Positions 49,801-56,290 of a stretch of 64,000 nt of DNA are shown in pieces. The DNA is taken from NCBI GenBank assembly GCA_022376925.1, contig JAIOJX010000004.1, positions 127,063,123 to 127,127,122 of the forward strand, written 5' to 3'. Numbering within the stretch: position 1 is the first letter of the stretch; every line of letters begins with the position of its first letter. A program made the translations under genes and the position numbers. The DNA is from Tragulus kanchil (lineage: Eukaryota; Chordata; Mammalia; Artiodactyla; Tragulidae). The notes under the pieces were generated by a model that saw only the letters and a list, made by a program, of their open reading frames with translations, was not told the origin of the DNA and did not search any database.

Positions 49801-50187
49801 CGACCCCCGCCCAAAATAAATAAATAAATAAATCTTTAAAAAAATAAAATCTTTCAAGGGTATAAGTTCCTAACTCATAGTTATTTAACTCATAAAAATA
49901 ATATTTTGCATTTTGAGGAGGTAAACATAATTCTGAACCTTGGTTTCAGTGTAAATAATAAACATATAGCAAGCAGGAGAAGACAAATTATCATAGACTC
50001 ATACAATATCTGATTAGTCTATAAGCTAAGTGATTGTTAAAGGAATCTGAGAAGTCTTAATTATAGGTGTTTTCTTATCATTAGAATTAGAATTTTTGAC
50101 TAGGTGGTTTTGTTTCCGTAGATGGCTTCTCCTCAACCCACATCATCTGATGTATATAGAGATGCATTTGGAAATCATTTTGCCTAA
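16723..50187 (+). CDS. DAB2: DAB2, Disabled homolog 2 (13 coding exons, overall span)
   Basis: Clathrin-associated sorting adaptor and signalling scaffold. The PTB domain binds FxNPxY tails (LDL-receptor family, integrin beta) and PI(4,5)P2; the unstructured tail binds clathrin, AP-2, EH-domain proteins, SH3 proteins and myosin VI. It acts at the plasma membrane and in coated pits. Exons used: 16723-16813, 19179-19318, 21623-21721, 24370-24501, 25013-25093, 26652-26678, 26938-26991, 27400-27462, 34511-35164, 37255-37411, 45187-45819, 46898-47007, 49038-49103. All phases are compatible and the sum is 768 codons plus stop. Landmarks fall where expected: Ser24, RGD at 64-66, LVDLN at 236-240, the alternative exon at residues 230-447. 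The first non-coding exon is not seen. Nine exons are also present as duplicate copies, listed separately, which I consider assembly duplicates. The identity rests on comparison with human DAB2 from memory, but the match is unambiguous. Confidence 0.97.
17794..17884 (+). pseudogene. DAB2: Duplicate copy of DAB2 coding exon 1
   Basis: Identical to 16723-16813 with the same acceptor (exon 17692-17884), start codon and donor. It lies in the second copy of a duplicated block with an offset of 1071 bases. The two exons could not both be used in a sensible transcript: joining them breaks phase (each ends in phase 1 and begins in 5'UTR). I read it as an assembly duplicate of one exon. I cannot say from sequence alone which copy is the true one. 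Confidence 0.85.
18838..19136 (-). mobile_element. CHR-related tRNA-derived SINE, young subfamily (copy 1)
   Basis: The minus-strand element starts GGCTTCCCCTGGTGGTCCAG, has a tRNA-like B-box (GGTTCAAGCC), a long body with GGAGCTCTGG and GCGCTCTGCAACGACAGACG segments, and an AAATAAATAAAT tail. Flanked by ACATGTATAA-type target duplications at about 18801 and 19137. It sits in the intron just before DAB2 coding exon 2. Confidence 0.8.
19179..19318 (+). CDS. DAB2: DAB2 coding exon 2 (start of PTB domain, RGD motif)
   Basis: The acceptor is TTTCCCAG and the donor GTAAAA. It encodes residues 31-77, beginning [13 protein letters not shown], the first strand of the PTB fold. It contains Lys53, one of the lysines reported to bind PI(4,5)P2, and the RGD triplet at 64-66, which has been linked to platelet integrin alphaIIb-beta3 binding. 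The exon ends in phase 0 at ...MMKLK. A partial copy lies near 20397. Confidence 0.95.
19399..20048 (+). mobile_element. Bov-tA SINE carrying two nested insertions
   Basis: The Bov-tA head (TGGCTTCCCTGGTGACTC) and tail (GGAAATCCCATGACAGAGAA) are split by a 68-base poly-A insertion at 19441-19508 (target duplication AAAGAATCTGCCTACC) and a reverse CHR-type SINE at about 19588-19945 (target duplication CCACTC[C/T]AGTATT). Repeated by the block duplication near 20478-21126. Confidence 0.8.
20268..20397 (+). pseudogene. DAB2: Duplicate, 5'-damaged copy of DAB2 coding exon 2
   Basis: Matches the exon at 19179-19318 at an offset of about 1079, but has no splice acceptor. The first bases are joined directly to intron sequence (AGGAACATCT-GAAAAGACAG), and the stretch after GATGAATAT is garbled and shorter than in the intact copy. 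The donor at 20398 is intact. Damage sits exactly at the joint of the duplicated block, as expected for the low-quality end of an unmerged fragment. Confidence 0.85.
21623..21721 (+). CDS. DAB2: DAB2 coding exon 3 (PTB domain)
   Basis: 99 bases, 33 codons, residues 78-110, phase 0 at both ends. The acceptor is TTCTCTCATCAG and the donor GTAAGA. It encodes [13 protein letters not shown] with Lys90 (phosphoinositide pocket) and [18 protein letters not shown], the central beta strands of the PTB fold. An identical copy lies 1097 bases downstream. Confidence 0.95.
22720..22818 (+). pseudogene. DAB2: Duplicate copy of DAB2 coding exon 3
   Basis: Identical to 21623-21721 including both splice sites. 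If real and spliced in, it would insert 33 in-frame residues repeating PTB strands and destroy the fold. It lies in the second half of a 1097-base direct duplication and is best read as an assembly duplicate. Confidence 0.85.
23180..24171. other. DAB2 intron, no feature seen
   Basis: Unduplicated intron sequence between coding exons 3 and 4. A pyrimidine-rich tract lies at 23216-23250. Confidence 0.6.
24370..24501 (+). CDS. DAB2: DAB2 coding exon 4 (PTB domain core)
   Basis: 132 bases, 44 codons, residues 111-154, phase 0. The acceptor is an AAG (CCTTTTAAG) and the donor GTAAGC. It encodes [17 protein letters not shown] followed by the [10 protein letters not shown] and [11 protein letters not shown] strands. 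These form the peptide-binding side of PTB domains that recognise unphosphorylated FxNPxY. An identical copy lies 1109 bases downstream. Confidence 0.95.
25013..25093 (+). CDS. DAB2: DAB2 coding exon 5 (C-terminal PTB helix; GC donor)
   Basis: 81 bases, 27 codons, residues 155-181. The acceptor is CTCACTTCAG. It encodes [18 protein letters not shown], the C-terminal PTB helix, then a charged run KKKEEEKKK. The donor is GCAAGT after AAAAAG, so the following intron is of the GC-AG class. The phase fits only if this GC donor is used. The duplicate copy carries the same GC, arguing against a read error. Confidence 0.93.
25479..25610 (+). pseudogene. DAB2: Duplicate copy of DAB2 coding exon 4
   Basis: Identical to 24370-24501 with both splice sites, offset 1109. 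Together with the next copied exon it would repeat 71 in-frame residues of the PTB domain, which is implausible. Read as an assembly duplicate. Confidence 0.85.
26122..26202 (+). pseudogene. DAB2: Duplicate copy of DAB2 coding exon 5
   Basis: Identical to 25013-25093, including the GC donor, offset 1109. It lies in the second half of the same duplicated block. This copy is the one adjacent to unduplicated downstream sequence and the next exon at 26652. Confidence 0.85.
26652..26678 (+). CDS. DAB2: DAB2 coding exon 6 (27-bp microexon)
   Basis: Nine codons, MEEANKAVE, residues 182-190, matching human IEEASKAVE as I recall it. The acceptor is TTCTTTTTAG and the donor GTAAAA, phase 0 on both sides. 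Not duplicated. Its assignment rests on phase continuity and on the protein match across exons 5-7. Confidence 0.9.
26938..26991 (+). CDS. DAB2: DAB2 coding exon 7
   Basis: 54 bases, 18 codons, [18 protein letters not shown], residues 191-208, just beyond the PTB domain. The acceptor is CATCTTTTCAG and the donor GTACGT. Phase 0. Not duplicated. Confidence 0.92.
27199..27261 (+). pseudogene. Old diverged duplicate of DAB2 coding exon 8
   Basis: An exon-length (63-base) relative of the exon at 27400-27462, with about 79% base identity by my alignment. It is still open as [20 protein letters not shown] plus I, with 14 of 21 residues shared. The upstream 137 bases are also related, so the unit is about 201 bp in tandem. 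The donor GTAAGT is replaced by TCAAAT, so normal use looks lost. A CAGCAG just inside could act as an in-frame acceptor. Unlike the 1.1-kb blocks this one is diverged, so it is a genuine old duplication. Confidence 0.8.
27400..27462 (+). CDS. DAB2: DAB2 coding exon 8 (DLF-containing linker)
   Basis: 63 bases, 21 codons, residues 209-229, [20 protein letters not shown] plus T. The acceptor is TTTTTTAAG and the donor GTAAGT. It carries the acidic DLFGD segment typical of endocytic adaptor linkers. A diverged older copy of exon plus upstream intron sits directly upstream at 27061-27261. Confidence 0.93.
28010..30244. repeat. ~1.1-kb direct duplication 10
   Basis: 28010-29110 repeats as 29144-30244, offset 1134, within the long DAB2 intron. 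The joint 29111-29143 is A/T-rich and unrelated to either flank. No exon inside. Confidence 0.92.
29875..32181. repeat. ~1.1-kb direct duplication 11
   Basis: 29875-31031 repeats as 31032-32181, offset 1157 then 1156 after a 1-base difference (TTCCAGTGAG versus TTCCATGAG). It overlaps the previous block, so 29875-30244 is present three times. Contains a GAA-rich purine tract near 30690. Confidence 0.92.
33566..33672 (+). mobile_element. Bov-A fragment
   Basis: GACATGAATTTGAGCAAACT, GAAGCCTGGCATGCTGTAGT and GGGGTCACAAAGAGTCGAAC match the 3' part of Bov-A. Single copy in the long DAB2 intron. Confidence 0.7.
34511..35164 (+). CDS. DAB2: DAB2 coding exon 9 (large alternative exon; clathrin, AP-2 and EH motifs)
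   Basis: 654 bases, 218 codons, residues 230-447, phase 0 both ends. The acceptor is AAATGTGATAG and the donor GTGAAT. This corresponds to the exon skipped in the short p67-type isoform. Visible motifs: LVDLN clathrin box (236-240), paired DPF AP-2 motifs (293-295 and 298-300), NPF (396-398). A second human NPF position (253-255) reads NLF here. The end is basic (GRGRRTAK). Reading continues past the donor to a stop only in intron sequence. A truncated copy lies at 35708-36278. Confidence 0.95.
34594..36804. repeat. ~1.1-kb direct duplication 12 (DAB2 coding exon 9)
   Basis: 34594-35688 repeats as 35708-36804, offset 1114. Begins inside the large DAB2 exon, so the second exon copy lacks its first 83 bases. 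Confidence 0.93.
35708..36278 (+). pseudogene. DAB2: Truncated duplicate copy of DAB2 coding exon 9
   Basis: Identical to 34594-35164 at offset 1114 but missing the first 83 bases and the acceptor, being fused to unrelated sequence ending AGAGAACTTTT. The donor is intact. Without an acceptor it cannot be an exon. It sits at the left edge of the second copy of a duplicated block, the same pattern as the damaged exon 2 copy. Confidence 0.87.
36805..37254 (+). other. DAB2 intron before coding exon 10
   Basis: Unique intron sequence after block 12. A pyrimidine-rich tract (CTCCTCTCTGTCCCTCTCTG) at about 37226-37249 precedes the acceptor. Confidence 0.6.
37255..37411 (+). CDS. DAB2: DAB2 coding exon 10 (proline-rich)
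   Basis: 157 bases, residues 448-499 plus the first base of Gly500. The acceptor is TGCCCCGTCAG and the donor GTAGGT. It encodes [20 protein letters not shown] and a segment ending [19 protein letters not shown] and DLF acidic/hydrophobic motifs are visible. It differs from human mainly in the [10 protein letters not shown] stretch. Not duplicated. Confidence 0.95.
37412..38301 (+). other. DAB2 intron, no feature seen
   Basis: Unique intron sequence with an A17 run near 37480. No repeat recognised. Confidence 0.5.
38302..40485. repeat. ~1.1-kb direct duplication 13
   Basis: 38302-39391 repeats as 39392-40485, offset 1090, abutting with no spacer. Intronic, no exon seen. Confidence 0.92.
40148..42316. 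repeat. ~1.1-kb direct duplication 14
   Basis: 40148-41203 repeats as 41261-42316, offset 1113. The first copy cuts a Tigger-like element before its second inverted repeat; the second copy runs on to the complete end. Confidence 0.92.
41849..42352. mobile_element. Tigger-like (TcMar) non-autonomous DNA transposon
   Basis: Starts CAGGCATACCTTATTTTATT and ends with the inverted repeat GTCTGGAACAAAACCAGCAG ... ATGCCTG. The inner AGACATAATGCTACTGCACA and ACATGCACTGGAAAACCAAA stretches match the Tigger1 terminal region. The copy at about 40736-41203 is cut by a duplication joint before its right end. Confidence 0.75.
42417..42532 (+). mobile_element. Short tRNA-derived ruminant SINE
   Basis: GACTTCCCTGGCAGTTTATT, CTTCCAATGCAAGAGCGC, GGATCCCTGGTTGGGGAATA and GATCCCACATACCACACAGC followed by an A-rich tail. 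Confidence 0.75.
42533..43087 (+). other. DAB2 intron, no feature seen
   Basis: Unique intron sequence between a short SINE and block 15. Confidence 0.5.
43088..45249. repeat. ~1.1-kb direct duplication 15 (start of DAB2 coding exon 11)
   Basis: 43088-44149 repeats as 44188-45249, offset 1100. The right edge lies inside the large proline-rich exon, producing an exon stump in the first copy. Confidence 0.92.
44087..44149 (+). pseudogene. DAB2: Truncated duplicate of DAB2 coding exon 11 (5' end only)
   Basis: The acceptor TTCCTTCCTTCAG and the first 63 bases match 45187-45249 at offset 1100. The sequence then switches to unrelated DNA (AGAAGCTAATTTTATGATTT) with no donor. It is the right edge of the first copy of a duplicated block, so it is an artefactual exon stump, not an alternative exon. 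Confidence 0.85.
45187..45819 (+). CDS. DAB2: DAB2 coding exon 11 (proline-rich, SH3 and myosin VI region)
   Basis: 633 bases, residues 501-710 with split codons at both ends. The acceptor is TTCCTTCAG and the donor GTGAGA. Contents: low-complexity Pro/Ser/Gly sequence, NPF at 590-592 ([11 protein letters not shown]), an SH3-ligand stretch [12 protein letters not shown] starting at 617, and the conserved [15 protein letters not shown] to [13 protein letters not shown] block. That block corresponds to the mapped myosin VI tail-binding region, which links coated vesicles to actin. Confidence 0.95.
46379..46646 (-). mobile_element. CHR-related SINE (copy 2)
   Basis: Same family as the element at 18838. 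Flanked by a clear 15-base target-site duplication, CATGTAGGTGCTTTT, at 46364-46378 and 46647-46661. A second copy of element and flanks at about 47528-47795 is part of the 1.1-kb duplication, not a new insertion. Confidence 0.82.
46898..47007 (+). CDS. DAB2: DAB2 coding exon 12
   Basis: 110 bases completing Asp711 and encoding residues 712-747, [19 protein letters not shown] through [10 protein letters not shown]. The acceptor is CACCTTCTAG and the donor GTAAGT. Position 734-736 reads NSF where human has NPF. A DPF at 739-741 stands where human has DSF, as I recall it. Two further copies exist, one complete and one truncated. Confidence 0.94.
48046..48155 (+). pseudogene. DAB2: Duplicate copy of DAB2 coding exon 12
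   Basis: Identical exon with both splice sites at offset 1148. The preceding intron differs by homopolymer lengths (for example CTTTTTCACC versus CTTTTCACC). If both were used the frame would break, because the exon begins in phase 1 and ends in phase 0. Assembly duplicate. Confidence 0.85.
48432..48761 (+). mobile_element. CHR-related SINE (copy 3)
   Basis: Plus-strand member, body intact, (AAATA)n tail. Target duplication AAAATCTTTCAAGGG at 48417-48431 and 48762-48776. Repeated with both flanks near 49516-49845 by the block duplication; a 28-base stub occurs at 47282-47309. Confidence 0.85.
49038..49103 (+). CDS. DAB2: DAB2 coding exon 13 (C-terminus and stop)
   Basis: The acceptor is TTGTTTCCGTAG. 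It encodes [20 protein letters not shown] plus A and TAA at 49101-49103, residues 748-768. Human ends YRDPFGNPFA, so both the DPF and the NPF are altered (DAF, NHF). The same sequence is present in the second copy. In this first copy, sequence after TAACTTTCGT runs into a garbled joint. Confidence 0.93.
   Translation: MASPQPTSSDVYRDAFGNHFA
49195..49239 (+). pseudogene. DAB2: Third, truncated copy of DAB2 coding exon 12
   Basis: Only the last 45 bases and the donor are present. It is preceded by a mosaic of fragments also found at 47011-47040 and 50250-50305. One base differs from the other copies (AAGGATCC for AACGATCC). No acceptor. This is the left edge of another duplicated block. Confidence 0.85.
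50122..50187 (+). pseudogene. DAB2: Duplicate copy of DAB2 coding exon 13, followed by real 3' sequence
   Basis: Identical to 49038-49103 at offset 1084. Because the true downstream sequence continues from this copy, it may be the genomically correct one. The stop at 50185-50187 is followed after 5 nt by GTAAGT, suggesting a 3'UTR intron. Confidence 0.85.
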
Positions 50188-50549
50188 CTTTCGTAAGTAG
50201 AAGATGCCACTAAACTTGGATCTCATTAAGAAAGGGTAGCACGGAGGATAAGGGTGAAACTTTAATTTTACAATTGGAAAGAAGTTAAATCTCCGAAATG
50301 GAGAAGTAAAAGATAAGGAACTCTATACTTAACTAAATCAATAATGACTAGACTGGGCATTTATGAATAGAGTTCTTATACATGTAAAAAATGGTAATCT
50401 TGGATGTGGATGTCTGTCATCCTGTGTCTTTAATATTTCATTTCCCTGTGGAGGTAAAACTCAGTAGAATGCATAAGAGTCTTCTGTATTTTTGACCCTC
50501 ATATTGAAGTGATTGCAAAGCTTCCTAGTAATTGCTCGGTTTCCTATAG

Positions 50550-50883
50550 AAGCTTCAAATTCTGAAGACATTCTGAAACCACCAACCAGGTCAGCCACCA
50601 ATCATGATCATGACACTTCTGCCATCCAATTCAATATGTATTTTAAATAGATAAATATCTTAAATCTGAATAGATTTGAATTTATTTGAAATGTGGATTA
50701 GCCCTCTAACTCCACTTCTGTCATTCAGTATTTCTGAAAATGCTTTTCCACAAAATAGGCAGCAGAGAAATAAATGAGATCATTGAAAAGGCAAATTCCT
50801 GCGCCCCAGCCCTAAGGAACCTAAGGGTGCTGAGGAAAAGTGTTATTTTAACAAGCAAGTAGATGAGTTGTAAGGTTAATAAA
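50550..50883 (+). other. DAB2: Candidate DAB2 3'UTR exon
   Basis: Inference. A GTAAGT donor at 50193 lies 5 nt after the stop, and a plausible acceptor (GGTTTCCTATAG) ends at 50549, giving a 357-bp intron. The exon would begin AAGCTTCAAATTC. AATAAA hexamers occur at 50878, 51523, 51683 and 54186, so the true 3' end is undecided; I mark only up to the nearer one. A junction this close to the stop would not be expected to trigger nonsense-mediated decay. Confidence 0.45.
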
Positions 50884-51129
50884 CTGGTGTGATATAAGTG
50901 AATCTTAACAGAGACTCACTCTTGCCTCCTTTACCTGGGAGGCACACATGATCAATCAAAAGGAATAAACTGCACTAAAAGTCTAAGAGAGTTGTTCACA
51001 CCTAGTTGAAATGACTATCAGAGTTCTCTTTGGAAGCTCTTTCTTCTTTTAGGTCATGGAGGAAGGATAATTCTGGTCAACTGGTAAATTATAGATGGGG
51101 AAGTGGGTTGGAGAACTACCATGGGAGAA

Positions 51130-51265
51130 AGTGGCTCACTTATTGAGCACTTGTGTTTATCACTTGATTACAGATTCTACATCCATTATTTTATCCTACG
51201 CTCTTGAATCAGTCCTAGCAGATACTATTACTGACATTTTAAATAATGACTCAATATTTAATACA
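51130..51265 (-). mobile_element. MIR fragment
   Basis: CACTTATTGAGCACTTGTGT then CATCCATTATTTTATCCTAC and GATACTATTACTGACATTTT follow the reverse MIR order. Partial second copy from about 52340. Confidence 0.5.
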
Positions 51266-53493
51266 TTAAATATTCAGCCCCCAAATTCTAACCATAGATT
51301 TTTTTCTTCTCCATACTTCTCTAGGAACTTGGCATGCTGACTGTCCAGAGGAACAAAAAGGTTGACCTTGGTAGTCAATGACAAAGCTAAATGGCAGACA
51401 AGTCCTGACTTCTGTCCTTGTTCTAGCTTTGACATATTATCTGTGGCCTTATTTCTTGCTGCCTCTCCCATTTGTAGAATACCTTCTACTTTCTGTTTAG
51501 CTACACTGAATCTATGGCTTTAAATAAATTAAGAACCTAAACTCACTAGCCGAATTGTAAGTGAAGTAGTTTTCCTACTTGAAGCCTTGTCTGTTGTGTC
51601 CCTAGAACCTTCTAGAACACTTTGCCATGTACGCTCTGGTTGAGTGATGCAGCTACCACAACCGCTCAGATCATATGTTTTGAATAAATTTTTAAGTCCC
51701 TACTGTTCAGCATATTTAGGGTCTGTTTCAGAGCATAAAACCTAAAGATTGTGCGACAAGGCACCTTCTTAAATCTTGCTTCAGACCATCATTTACAGAG
51801 CATTTTTAAAGCAAACTGGAAGCAAGTTCAGTTTCTCCTTAGAAGAATCTCCTTGGAATCTGACATACCTAAGAATGTTTTCAAAGATACTGCTTTTCTT
51901 TCTGAAGATTCTTTTCCTCTCAAGGGCGAGATTGCCCATTGTCTTATCTCTTGCTTTCTATTGCAAATGAAGGAAAAATCATTTTTTGCCTCTCCTCTCC
52001 TTTTCCCTCTGATTCTCTTTTTAGTCATTTTTGCTCCTGGATTCATATAGCATTACCTCTCTTTCATAAGCACCAGAGTTTTATGGGGCAAAAACAATCT
52101 AATGATTCACAGATCTGAAGTCTCTATGCTTTACCTTCTCAGTAATCTCTAATCCCAGTAACTAGAATTGCAAATGGACACAACCTTTATCCTTTCTGTG
52201 GAATAAGAGGCTATCTTCTTGAACTGAAGTTCTAGAAGAGGAGTTCATGTTAAGGAAAAATTGAGCTCAACTCAGCAATGAAGGACTGTATTCTGAAGAA
52301 CAGCACATCACCAAGTTAAATGTGTTATCACTTAGATTTTACAGATTCTTACATCCATTATTTTATCCTACGCTCTTGAATCAGTCCTAGCAGATACTAT
52401 TACTGACATTTTAAATAATGACTCAATATTTAATACATTAAATATTCAGCCCCAAATTCTAACCATAGATTTTTTCTTCTCCATACTTCTCTAGGAACTT
52501 GGCATGCTGACTGTCCAGAGGAACAAAAAGGTTGACCTTGGTAGTCAATGACAAAGCTAAATGGCAGACAAGTCCTGACTTCTGTCCTTGTTCTAGCTTT
52601 GACATATTATCTGTGGCCTTATTTCTTGCTGCCTCTCCCATTTGTAGAATACCTTCTACTTTCTGTTTAGCTACACTGAATCTATGGCTTTAAATAAATT
52701 AAGAACCTAAACTCACTAGCCGAATTGTAAGTGAAGTAGTTTTCCTACTTGAAGCCTTGTCTGTTGTGTCCCTAGAACCTTCTAGAACACTTTGCCATGT
52801 ACGCTCTGGTTGAGTGATGCAGCTACCACAACCGCTCAGATCATATGTTTTGAATAAATTTTTAAGTCCCTACTGTTCAGCATATTTAGGGGTCTGTTTC
52901 AGAGCATAAAACCTAAAGATTGTGCGACAAGGCACCTTCTTAAATCTTGCTTCAGACCATCATTTACAGAGCATTTTTAAAGCAAACTGGAAGCAAGTTC
53001 AGTTTCTCCTTAGAAGAATCTCCTTGGAATCTGACATACCTAAGAATGTTTTCAAAGATACTGCTTTTCTTTCTGAAGATTCTTTTCCTCTCAAGGGCGA
53101 GATTGCCCATTGTCTTATCTCTTGCTTTCTATTGCAAATGAAGGAAAAATCATTTTTTGCCTCTCCTCTCCTTTTCCCTCTGATTCTCTTTTTAGTCATT
53201 TTTGCTCCTGGATTCATATAGCATTACCTCTCTTTCATAAGCACCAGAGTTTTATGGGGCAAAAACAATCTAATGATTCACAGATCTGAAGTCTCTATGC
53301 TTTACCTTCTCAGTAATCTCTAATCCCAGTAACTAGAATTGCAAATGGACACAACCTTTATCCTTTCTGTGGAATAAGAGGCTATCTTCTTGAACTGAAG
53401 TTCTAGAAGAGGAGTTCATGTTAAGGAAAAATTGAGCTCAACTCAGCAATGAAGGACTGTATTCTGAAGAACAGCACATCACCAAGTTAAATG
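51172..53493. repeat. ~1.1-kb direct duplication 18
   Basis: 51172-52323 repeats as 52340-53493, offset about 1170-1171. Lies in DAB2 3'UTR or just downstream. Starts within a MIR-like fragment. Confidence 0.92.
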
Positions 53494-55470
53494 TGATTGT
53501 GCCAAATACATTAGGTGCTTATTTGGGGTCAAGTAACTGGAAAACTTTCTTGATACAACAGTTTCATAGTAGGAAGATAAATGGGTGGGGGTGAAATCTG
53601 TAGATCAAGTATTTGGTGTTATAATTAAAAATTTAATGTCTGCAATATTTTTCTCCTCGTAAGCTTGGAAACTCTTCCAGTCCATTTCCAGTCCTATTGT
53701 CGGCACAGGTCTGAAGAGTTTGTTCTTGCCATAATGAGTCTTGTTTTATTTTGTTTTGCTTATGTTGGGTTTTTCATGTTGTTTCTTGACACCGAGTGCT
53801 CAGGTTCTCATGGGGGTTCATCAGTCACATACAATGATATCTTTAGGTGGAAGAAGAGGAGGACTGCTCAGGTTCTATACAGGATGGTGGCCTCATGAAC
53901 CTCTATTGATTAGCCCCAAGTAGTCCAAGCTGAAGTCCTGTGGTTTTATGTTGAATGGCAATAGCTGATCATGTATGGCAACATCTGACTTTCTACTCAG
54001 TTATTATCAAGAGACTTGAAATAATATTTTATATGTCCAAATACCTAAGTGTGCTAAACTGGAAGCAATTATTCCTAGATAATTCAATTTTTGAAAGTGA
54101 TGATCAGCCACACAATTGTTTTGTACATACTTATTTTCTTGTGCACTTTTCTGTATGCAAAGAAAGCTATAAATTTACTCATTTCAATAAACTGGAATGG
54201 CAGAATCTCATGTGTTACCATCAGTTCATTTGAGCCCTGCTTTGGGTTGATGCATTTGCATCAAGTTATAACACATACCAGTTCAGGTATAGTTGTTGTG
54301 TTTTTTCCCTCAAGCTCCATTGTCTTATCTCTTGCTTTCTATTGCAAATGAAGGAAAAATCATTTTTGCTCTTTTTTGGTTTTCCATACAGCATTACCTC
54401 TCTTTCATAAGCACCAGAGTTTTATGGGGCAAAAACAATCTAATGATTCACAGATCTGAAGTCTCTATGCTTTACCTTCTCAGTAATCTCTAATCCCAGT
54501 AACTAGAATTGCAAATGGACACAACCTTTATCCTTTCTGTGGAATAAGAGGCTATCTTCTTGAACTGAAGTTCTAGAAGAGGAGTTCATGTTAAGGAAAA
54601 ATTGAGCTCAACTCAGCAATGAAGGACTGTATTCTGAAGAACAGCACATCACCAAGTTAAATGTGATTGTGCCAAATACATTAGGTGCTTATTTGGGGTC
54701 AAGTAACTGGAAAACTTTCTTGATACAACAGTTTCATAGTAGGAAGATAAATGGGTGGGGGTGAAATCTGTAGATCAAGTATTTGGTGTTATAATTAAAA
54801 ATTTAATGTCTGCAATATTTTTCTCCTCGTAAGCTTGGAAACTCTTCCAGTCCATTTCCAGTCCTATTGTCGGCACAGGTCTGAAGAGTTTGTTCTTGCC
54901 ATAATGAGTCTTGTTTTATTTTGTTTTGCTTATGTTGGGTTTTTCATGTTGTTTCTTGACACCGAGTGCTCAGGTTCTCATGGGGGTTCATCAGTCACAT
55001 ACAATGATATCTTTAGGTGGAAGAAGAGGAGGACTGCTCAGGTTCTATACAGGATGGTGGCCTCATGAACCTCTATTGATTAGCCCCAAGTAGTCCAAGC
55101 TGAAGTCCTGTGGTTTTATGTTGAATGGCAATAGCTGATCATGTATGGCAACATCTGACTTTCTACTCAGTTATTATCAAGAGACTTGAAATAATATTTT
55201 ATATGTCCAAATACCTAAGTGTGCTAAACTGGAAGCAATTATTCCTAGATAATTCAATTTTTGAAAGTGATGATCAGCCACACAATTGTTTTGTACATAC
55301 TTATTTTCTTGTGCACTTTTTCTGTATGCAAAGAAAGCTATAAATTTACTCATTTCAATAAACTGGAATGGCAGAATCTCATGTGTTACCATCAGTTCAT
55401 TTGAGCCCTGCTTTGGGTTGATGCATTTGCATCAAGTTATAACACATACCAGTTCAGGTATAGTTGTTGT
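53124..55470. repeat. ~1.1-kb direct duplication 19
   Basis: 53124-54300 repeats as 54321-55470, offset 1170 then 1171. The left edge of the second copy skips about 40 bases (the TTTTTGC...CATATAG region). It overlaps the previous block so part is present three times. Confidence 0.92.
54186..54191 (+). promoter_or_regulatory. Candidate polyadenylation signal AATAAA
   Basis: AATAAA in TTTCAATAAACTGGAATGGC, downstream of a long SINE-free stretch that could be an extended DAB2 3'UTR. The block is duplicated 1170-1171 bases downstream. Whether it is used cannot be told from sequence. Confidence 0.25.
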
Positions 55471-55473
55471 GTT

Positions 55474-55680
55474 CAGTCCCCCACTTATGTCTGACTCTTT
55501 ATGACCCCATGGGCTATAGCCCGCCAGGTTCCTCTATCCATGGTATTCTCCAGGCAAGAATACTAGAGTGGGTTGACATTTCCTACTCTAGGGGATCTTC
55601 CTGAACCAGGATAAAACCCTTGTCTGTTGGGTCTCCTGCATTGCAGGTGGATTCTTTACCACTGCACCAACTGGGAAGGT
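55474..55680 (-). mobile_element. Bov-tA SINE
   Basis: GTCTGACTCTTTATGACCCC, ATTCTCCAGGCAAGAATACT and CATTGCAGGTGGATTCTTTA with CCAACTGGGAAGG end; reverse orientation. It starts right where duplicated block 19 ends. Confidence 0.8.
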
Positions 55681-56033
55681 GAGCAAATGTTAATTATAAC
55701 ACATTCTGGATTGTCACCAAAATGAAAAATAGAAGTCCATGAAATAGGACCACAGGTAAATTACTATTTGTTGCCTTTCAAGTCTATATTTCCCTCTCTC
55801 AGTCCTATACACTCTTCTTTCCTGTGAGTTTAATGGGAGTCCAGTGGATATGATCTATGCCGTAACAGCCTCGATGATGTCTAGTATCAAATCATTCACT
55901 AGTGAACTACTAGTTCATACATTTTGCCCTTTGTCTTACCTTGTTCTTTATTCAACCGTGTTTGACTTCATCAAAACACAGCTGTGTGAACTGGTCCAAC
56001 CTGGGTTAAGCTACTCAAAAGAGCTTCTGAAGG

Positions 56034-56290
56034 CTTTCCTGGTGGTCCAGTGGGTAAAGAGTCTGCCTTGCAGTGAAATGGGCACCAGTTCCATCCCTGG
56101 TCCGGGAAGATCCCACAAGCTGCAGATCAACCGAACCAGTGTGTCCAGTTATGAGCCAGCACTCTGGAGTGCATGTGCCCAGAGCTGGTGCTCTGCAGTG
56201 AGAGAGGCTGCTGTGATGGGAGGCCCACGCAGGCCAAAGAACAAAGAAATAAATGAAAGACCAATAGAAGTGGCCAAAAAAAAAAAAAAG
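56034..56290 (+). mobile_element. CHR-related SINE (copy 4)
   Basis: Begins GGCTTTCCTGGTGGTCCAGT and carries the same body (GCACTCTGGAGTGCATGTGC, GGTGCTCTGCAGTGAGAGAG), ending in a poly-A of about 14. A short AAAAGAG flank repeat is a possible target duplication. More diverged than copy 3. Confidence 0.75.

Larger units (their letters stand above)
48111..50194. repeat. ~1.1-kb direct duplication 17 (DAB2 coding exon 13)
   Basis: 48111-49110 repeats as 49195-50194, offset 1084. The joint 49111-49194 is a mosaic of short stretches from both neighbours. It carries a whole SINE with its target-site duplications twice. Confidence 0.92.
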
